A DNA stretch of 10,665 bases, from positions 1 through 10,665 of the forward strand of contig PIVW01000178.1 of assembly GCA_003353825.1 (NCBI GenBank), written 5' to 3'. Below, in pieces: positions 7,086-10,665 of this stretch; within the stretch, counting starts at the first letter, position 1; each line of letters opens with the position of its first letter. This DNA is from Chloroflexota bacterium (GTDB lineage: Bacteria; Chloroflexota; Anaerolineae; J102). A program made the translations under genes and the position numbers. A model generated the notes under the pieces. It was not told where the DNA came from. It saw only the letters and a list, made by a program, of their open reading frames with translations, and did not search any database.

Positions 7086-7230
7086 TGTAGTAGTCAGAGA
7101 TTAGCTGAACAGGAAGCCTCCCGTCACATACGCCGGGCAACTTAGTCAATTGCATGAATCGGCACAACCTTGCGGCCAAACGCTTCAAAACGGGCATTTT
7201 CCGCATTCCAGGCAACCGTTGACCACTACA
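7086..7230. mobile_element. Small element of about 145 bp with imperfect terminal repeats and a 15-17 bp flanking duplication
   Basis: CATTATTAGATCATAGT occurs at 7069-7085 and again, exactly, at 7229-7245. Between the copies the segment begins TGTAGTAGTCA and ends TGACCACTACA, which are inverted copies with one mismatch. The similarity continues weakly to about 17 of 24 positions. The layout is that of an insertion with TG...CA ends and a duplicated target of 15-17 bp. The left target copy contains the stop codon of the four-helix-bundle gene. On the minus strand a 27-codon frame (7225-7145) has protein-like composition, containing ARFEAFGRKVVPIHAID, but no start, so it may be a gene fragment. 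I do not recognise the element. Confidence 0.5.
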
Positions 7231-7273
7231 TTATTAGATCATAGTCGTCCCACCGACCGCTGTTTTCCGGCCG

Positions 7274-7304
7274 CTGATCTCCGACTTCCGACCTCAGCAA
7301 TCCC
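7274..7304 (+). repeat. Right arm of inverted repeat enclosing the four-helix-bundle gene
   Basis: This is the partner of 6618-6657. It reads CTGATCTC, then CCGACCTC, then CAGCAATCCC, the complement of the left arm's heptamers and of the end of trpE. It ends directly before AAGGT at 7305-7309, the only candidate Shine-Dalgarno of trpS. Confidence 0.7.
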
Positions 7305-7319
7305 AAGGTACTACACACC

Positions 7320-8396
7320 ATGACCACCCGCAAACGAATCCTAACAGGCGACCGTCCCACAGGCCGTCTTCATCTTGGCCACTATGTTGGTTCTATCCAG
7401 GCACGCGCAAAACTGCAGCACGAGTACGAGACCTTTCTCATCATCGCCGATCTGCACATGCTCACTACTAAAAATAGCAAGCGAGATATCGACGACATCG
7501 GTGAAAACGCCAGGCAGATGGTGATCGACTATATCTCTTGTGGTATCGACCCTGATCTGGTCACGATCTATCTGCAATCGGCCGTGCACGAGGTCTACGA
7601 ACTTAACACCATTTTCCAGAATTTGATCACCGTCCCCCACCTGGAGCGACTTCCCAGCTTGAAGGATATGGCTCGCGCCGCTGATAAGGAAGAGATGCCC
7701 TATGGTTTGCTCGGCTATCCTGTACTGCAGGCGGCCGACATCCTCACCCCCCGCGCCCACCTCGTCCCTGTCGGCAAAGACAATCTCGCCCATGTGGAGA
7801 TCACCCGCGTGATCGCCCGCCGTTTCAACAACCTCTATGGCAATGTCTTTCCCGTGCCTGATGCGTTGGTGCCCGAGATCGGTACTCTGGTGGGAACGGA
7901 TGGCCAGGCTAAGATGAGCAAAAGCCTGGGCAACGCCATCCTGCTCAGCGATGACGCCAAAGCCGTGCGCAAAAAGGTCTTCAGTATGTACACCGATCCC
8001 AACCGCATCAGTGCCGATATACCCGGCCGTGTCGAGGGAAATCCGGTATTCATCTACCACGATACCTTCAATCCAAACATCGCCGAAGTTGATGACCTGA
8101 AGGAACGGTATCGCAGCGGAACTGTTGGCGACGTGGAAGTGAAAGAAAAGCTCAACATCGCCATCAACAACTTCCTGGACCCGATTCGAGAGCGTCGAGC
8201 TGAAATCGAAGCGGACTCAGGCTATGTCGACGAGGTGATCTTCCAGGGCACGTTACGAGCCGACGAAGAAGCAAAAGCCACGCTTCTAGCTGCCAAAAAA
8301 GCCATGGGTCTCACCGGTGTGTGGAACCGCATCAGACGCAAGGCCGAGAAACGCCGCAAACGTCTTGCCAAACAAACATACACGGTGATGGATTAA
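7320..8396 (+). CDS. trpS: Tryptophanyl-tRNA synthetase
   Basis: TrpS attaches tryptophan to tRNA-Trp. The 358-residue class I enzyme has the HIGH-type motif HLGH at residues 18-21, in [11 protein letters not shown], and KMSKS at 198-202, in [11 protein letters not shown], with the Rossmann domain and helical C-terminal part between and after. It is somewhat longer than the common bacterial form of about 330 residues, ending in a basic, lysine- and arginine-rich tail ([12 protein letters not shown]). The start at 7320 has only a weak AAGG ten bases upstream. Being inside the T-box operon, it is induced by the uncharged tRNA that accumulates when its own activity or tryptophan is short. No second trpS is visible here, and whether this is the sole copy cannot be said. 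Confidence 0.97.
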   Translation: MTTRKRILTGDRPTGRLHLGHYVGSIQARAKLQHEYETFLIIADLHMLTTKNSKRDIDDIGENARQMVIDYISCGIDPDLVTIYLQSAVHEVYELNTIFQNLITVPHLERLPSLKDMARAADKEEMPYGLLGYPVLQAADILTPRAHLVPVGKDNLAHVEITRVIARRFNNLYGNVFPVPDALVPEIGTLVGTDGQAKMSKSLGNAILLSDDAKAVRKKVFSMYTDPNRISADIPGRVEGNPVFIYHDTFNPNIAEVDDLKERYRSGTVGDVEVKEKLNIAINNFLDPIRERRAEIEADSGYVDEVIFQGTLRADEEAKATLLAAKKAMGLTGVWNRIRRKAEKRRKRLAKQTYTVMD

Positions 8397-8405
8397 CGGT
8401 GTAGC

Positions 8406-8434
8406 AAGACACGGATGAAAGAAAACGCGGATAG
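8406..8434 (+). repeat. Left arm of 29-bp inverted repeat enclosing the GxxExxY gene
   Basis: Bases 8406-8434 pair with 8841-8869 along all 29 positions in RNA: 27 Watson-Crick pairs plus G.U at 8417/8858 and 8434/8841. The arm contains ACACGGAT and ACGCGGAT, the two halves of a widely scattered kind of short repeat. It begins ten bases after the trpS stop codon. Confidence 0.9.
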
Positions 8435-8457
8435 CTTTTGTCATTTCAAGGACGCCA

Positions 8458-8838
8458 ATGTCTCTGCTGCATGAAGAACAAACGTACCAACTACGCGGAC
8501 TCATCTTCGAGGTTAGAAATGAGTTACAAGCGGGATGGTCCGAGCACATTTATCATCATGCTTTGAAGCGATTGCTCAGAAATCAGAGCATTCAATTTGA
8601 GTCCAAACCCCGACGCGCGTTAGTGCATAGAAACAGCGAGGTTCATACATTCGAGCCCGATCTAATCGTCTGGGACTCGATCATTTTAGAGCTAAAAGTG
8701 CTACCTCATCAAAACAACTTTGCCAGTGAACACTATGCTCAACTCATCCATTACTTGAAATTTTACCAGACGGATTTAGGATTACTCGTCAACTTCGGCC
8801 ACAAACAATTGCATATCTATGGCATCTCTCCAAATTGA
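8458..8838 (+). CDS. GxxExxY protein (nuclease-fold orphan)
   Basis: The 126-residue protein carries the family's name motif in GWSEHIYHHAL (about residues 26-36), followed by FEPDLIVWDSIILELKV. There the Asp of PDLIV and the Glu and Lys of ELKV recall a PD-(D/E)xK nuclease core. The closing YAQLIHYLKFYQTDLGLLVNFG is also typical. No biochemical role is established to my knowledge; nuclease activity is inferred from the motif layout only. The ATG at 8458 follows AAGGA at a six-base gap. It sits between trpS and trpG, in the operon direction, and is enclosed by a 29-bp inverted repeat lying within about 30 bp on either side, so gene plus repeats look like a single inserted cassette. The reading frame is intact, so it is probably maintained. 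Confidence 0.9.
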   Translation: MSLLHEEQTYQLRGLIFEVRNELQAGWSEHIYHHALKRLLRNQSIQFESKPRRALVHRNSEVHTFEPDLIVWDSIILELKVLPHQNNFASEHYAQLIHYLKFYQTDLGLLVNFGHKQLHIYGISPN

Positions 8839-8840
8839 TC

Positions 8841-8869
8841 TTATCCGCGTTTTCTTTTATCCGTGTCTT
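8841..8869 (+). repeat. Right arm of 29-bp inverted repeat enclosing the GxxExxY gene
   Basis: This is the partner of 8406-8434. It starts two bases after the GxxExxY stop and ends 11 bases before the AGGAG of trpG, so the trpG ribosome binding site lies just outside the stem. Confidence 0.9.
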
Positions 8870-8892
8870 CTTCCAGCAACAGGAGAAGTTTT

Positions 8893-9459
8893 ATGATAGC
8901 TGTTATCGATAATTACGACTCTTTTACCTACAACCTCGTACAGTTTCTTGGCGAGCTGGGGGCGGAATTGCGCGTCTGGCGAAACGATGAAGTTACTGTC
9001 GAGCAACTCAAGGATTTGAACCCGACCCATATCGTTATCTCTCCGGGCCCGGGTGAACCGACCGACGGTGGTGTCTCAAACGAAGTCATCAAGGCATTTT
9101 ACGAGACCACACCCATTCTTGGCGTTTGTTTGGGCCATCAATGCATGGGCTATGTCTTTGGTGGCAAAGTGGTAAGAGCCCCCCGACTCATGCATGGTAA
9201 AGTCAGCCCGGTTTATCACACCGGCGAAAACCTGTTTACAGGTATCCCCAGCCCATTTCAGGCCACACGCTACCACTCGCTTATCGTTGAAGAACCGCTC
9301 CCTGAGGAATTCGTCGTCACAGCTTTCACCTCCGAAGGCGAAGTCATGGCTATGAAACATCGCCAATATCCTAGCTACGGTGTCCAATTCCATCCGGAGA
9401 GCATCTTGACTGAAGAAGGGAAAACATTGCTGAACAATTTCCTTCAGGTACAGAACTAG
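8893..9459 (+). CDS. trpG: Anthranilate synthase component II (glutamine amidotransferase)
   Basis: TrpG releases ammonia from glutamine and passes it to TrpE. The 188-residue class I amidotransferase opens with the usual IDNYDSFTYNLVQ. It has the oxyanion segment SPGPGEP (50-56), the catalytic Cys79 in GVCLGHQ, and the His167/Glu169 pair in YGVQFHPES. It has no fused TrpD domain. It may also serve para-aminobenzoate synthesis, as some single TrpG proteins do. The ATG at 8893 follows AGGAG (8881-8885). An upstream ATG at 8863 would add a serine-rich stretch coded by the repeat arm and is rejected. Unusually, trpG is separated from trpE by about 2.3 kb holding three genes. Confidence 0.97.
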   Translation: MIAVIDNYDSFTYNLVQFLGELGAELRVWRNDEVTVEQLKDLNPTHIVISPGPGEPTDGGVSNEVIKAFYETTPILGVCLGHQCMGYVFGGKVVRAPRLMHGKVSPVYHTGENLFTGIPSPFQATRYHSLIVEEPLPEEFVVTAFTSEGEVMAMKHRQYPSYGVQFHPESILTEEGKTLLNNFLQVQN

Positions 9460-9515
9460 GTGGCAAGGTGACAAGGTTGGCAAGGTGACAAGGTGACAAG
9501 GTGACAAGGTGACAA
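9459..9515 (+). repeat. Octamer tandem array GGTGACAA, seven units, after trpG
   Basis: Units of eight bases (GGTGGCAA, GGTGACAA, one nine-base GGTTGGCAA, then four identical GGTGACAA) start at the last base of the trpG stop codon. They are followed by about 24 unique bases and a run of nine C residues (9540-9548). They do not pair with the following GACCACAC array. Confidence 0.9.
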
Positions 9516-9548
9516 GATGCTGATAAACTTCCGAGAATGCCCCCCCCC

Positions 9549-9640
9549 GACCATCCGACCACATAACTAACCGACCACACGACCACACGACCACACGACC
9601 ACACGACCACACGACTAACCGACCACGCGACCACGCGACC
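9549..9640 (+). repeat. Octamer tandem array GACCACAC, about 11 units, ahead of trpD
   Basis: Eleven eight-base units in unbroken phase (GACCATCC, GACCACAT, AACTAACC, five GACCACAC, GACTAACC, two GACCACGC) and a final GACC end three bases before the trpD ATG. There is no Shine-Dalgarno. Unit variants are shared with the array before trpE. Minus-strand frames over it give low-complexity peptides rich in Trp, Ser, Gly and Val and are not genes. Confidence 0.92.
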
Positions 9641-9643
9641 ATT

Positions 9644-10663
9644 ATGAACATCCAAACCGCCATTTCCAGTTTAATTGACGAGCAAGATCTGACCGAAGAC
9701 CAGGCTTTCAGCGTGATGAGCACTATCATGAGTGGAGATTGCACGCAAGCCCAGATCGGCGGATATCTGGTCGGGTTAGCCGCTAAAGGTGAGAGCGTCG
9801 CTGAGATTGCAGGCAGCGCCCGCGCAATGCGTGAGCACGCCATTGTCGTCCATCACAAAAGCCAGGGACAAGTGATCGACACCTGCGGCACCGGTGGTGA
9901 CCACAGCAGCACCTTCAATATCTCCACAACAGTCGCCTTTGTTGTTGCCGGCTGCGGAATAGCAGTCGCCAAGCACGGAAACCGTTCAATTACTTCCAAA
10001 TCGGGCAGCGCCGACGTGCTCAAGGCTTTGGGTGTGAATCTTGATCTGAGTCCTGACCAAGTGGGCGAGTGTATCGACGAGATCGGGGTCGGATTTCTTT
10101 ACGCCATTCACCATCATCCAGCCATGAAACACGCCATCGCTCCGCGCAGAGAGTTAGGTGTGCGCACCATTTTTAACATCCTCGGCCCGCTGACCAATCC
10201 GGCCAGTGCCACCCATCAGGTAATCGGCGTATTCAGCCCAGGCTTGACCGAACCCCTGGCCAATGTGCTCGGACGTCTGGGAAGTCGCGCTGCGTTTATC
10301 GTACATGGCGCGGATAGCCTGGACGAATTCAGCACCACCGGCGTCAATCGGGTGAGCCATCTGCTTGCAGGTGAAGTCAACACGTTCGAGCTGGATCCAC
10401 TGGATTTGGGATTCCCCCGTGCCCATCTCACTGACCTGCTCGGCGGCGAACCTGACGAGAATGCAGTCATGTTGCGGGCGATTCTCAATGGCGACGAGCA
10501 GGGTCCCAAACGTGATATCGTGATCCTAAATGCTGCGGCCGCGCTGGCGACTGAGTCGGGAGATTGGGATGATGCTATCAACATGGATCAGCAAAGCATC
10601 GATTCTGGTGCTGCATTGGCAAAGCTGGATGCACTCCTCGAGAAATCACAAGCATTTGTGTGA
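9644..10663 (+). CDS. trpD: Anthranilate phosphoribosyltransferase
   Basis: TrpD joins anthranilate to phosphoribosyl pyrophosphate, the second step of the pathway. The 339-residue length is typical. The phosphate-binding DTCGTGGD is at residues 79-86, KHGNRSITSKSGSADVL at 110-126, the anthranilate-binding RTIFNILGPLTNP at 174-186, and the metal-binding Asp-Glu pair at 227-228 in GADSLDEFS. The ATG at 9644 starts the normal N-terminus (MNIQTAISSLIDEQDLT). As with trpE it has no Shine-Dalgarno and is preceded directly by an octamer array. The gene is complete, with a TGA two bases before the window ends; trpC or another pathway gene may follow outside the window. Confidence 0.97.
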   Translation: MNIQTAISSLIDEQDLTEDQAFSVMSTIMSGDCTQAQIGGYLVGLAAKGESVAEIAGSARAMREHAIVVHHKSQGQVIDTCGTGGDHSSTFNISTTVAFVVAGCGIAVAKHGNRSITSKSGSADVLKALGVNLDLSPDQVGECIDEIGVGFLYAIHHHPAMKHAIAPRRELGVRTIFNILGPLTNPASATHQVIGVFSPGLTEPLANVLGRLGSRAAFIVHGADSLDEFSTTGVNRVSHLLAGEVNTFELDPLDLGFPRAHLTDLLGGEPDENAVMLRAILNGDEQGPKRDIVILNAAAALATESGDWDDAINMDQQSIDSGAALAKLDALLEKSQAFV

Positions 10664-10665
10664 TA

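Noticed and set aside
7341..8060. A 239-codon minus-strand frame
   Set aside because: It is wholly antisense to trpS and has no recognisable domain.
8863..8892. An earlier trpG start giving a serine-rich N-terminus
   Set aside because: The AGGAG at 8881-8885 serves the ATG at 8893, where all TrpG homology starts; the upstream codons fall in the inverted-repeat arm.
9549..9640. A CRISPR array
   Set aside because: The repeats are eight bases long with no spacers and no cas genes nearby.
9076..9843. A 255-codon minus-strand frame over trpG, the arrays and trpD
   Set aside because: It is antisense to two clear genes and its middle is low-complexity sequence from the octamer arrays.

Overview
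The window is bacterial chromosomal DNA of roughly even base composition, dense in genes and rich in short repeats. A tryptophan operon controlled by a tRNA-sensing T-box leader, a glucose-type phosphoglucomutase, octamer tandem repeats and two orphan families (S23-like four-helix-bundle and GxxExxY proteins) together suggest an uncultured-type Chloroflexota genome or a similar repeat-rich phylum. That assignment is inference; no rRNA or other lineage marker is present.

Left half (48-4110), all on the minus strand: a REP-associated tyrosine (HUH/Y1) transposase, a Nudix hydrolase, an alpha-D-glucose phosphoglucomutase and a PIG-L/LmbE-family deacetylase. The Nudix gene and pgm each have their own sigma-70-like promoter, so this is a run of co-oriented genes, not clearly one operon. 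A perfect 16-bp inverted repeat lies between the Nudix gene and the transposase.

Middle (4111-5148), a gene-free kilobase dividing the two orientations: a CAGGAT-based hairpin, a MITE-like element of about 150 bp with 13-bp terminal inverted repeats and 7-bp flanking direct repeats, then a strong extended -10 promoter and a complete T-box riboswitch. The T-box has a UGG (Trp) specifier, the AGGGTGGCACCGCGG T-box sequence and a T-tailed terminator.

Right half (5149-10663), plus strand, under that T-box: trpE, a four-helix-bundle orphan, trpS, a GxxExxY orphan, trpG and trpD. TrpE and TrpG form anthranilate synthase, TrpD is the next enzyme, and TrpS charges the tRNA that the T-box senses, so synthesis and use of tryptophan share one switch.

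The most unusual point is that each orphan gene is enclosed by a long inverted repeat whose arms lie in the spacers next to the trp genes. The GxxExxY gene is inside a 29-bp stem with no mismatch in RNA (27 Watson-Crick pairs, 2 G.U). The four-helix-bundle gene is inside a 10 + 21 position imperfect stem. This resembles the intervening sequences of 23S rRNA, which often carry the same four-helix-bundle family, and suggests RNA-stem-bounded cassettes that entered an operon. In addition, the same octamer family (GACCACAC) runs up to the start codons of trpE and trpD where a Shine-Dalgarno would be expected, and a small element of about 145 bp with a 15-17 bp flanking duplication sits at the stop codon of the four-helix-bundle gene.
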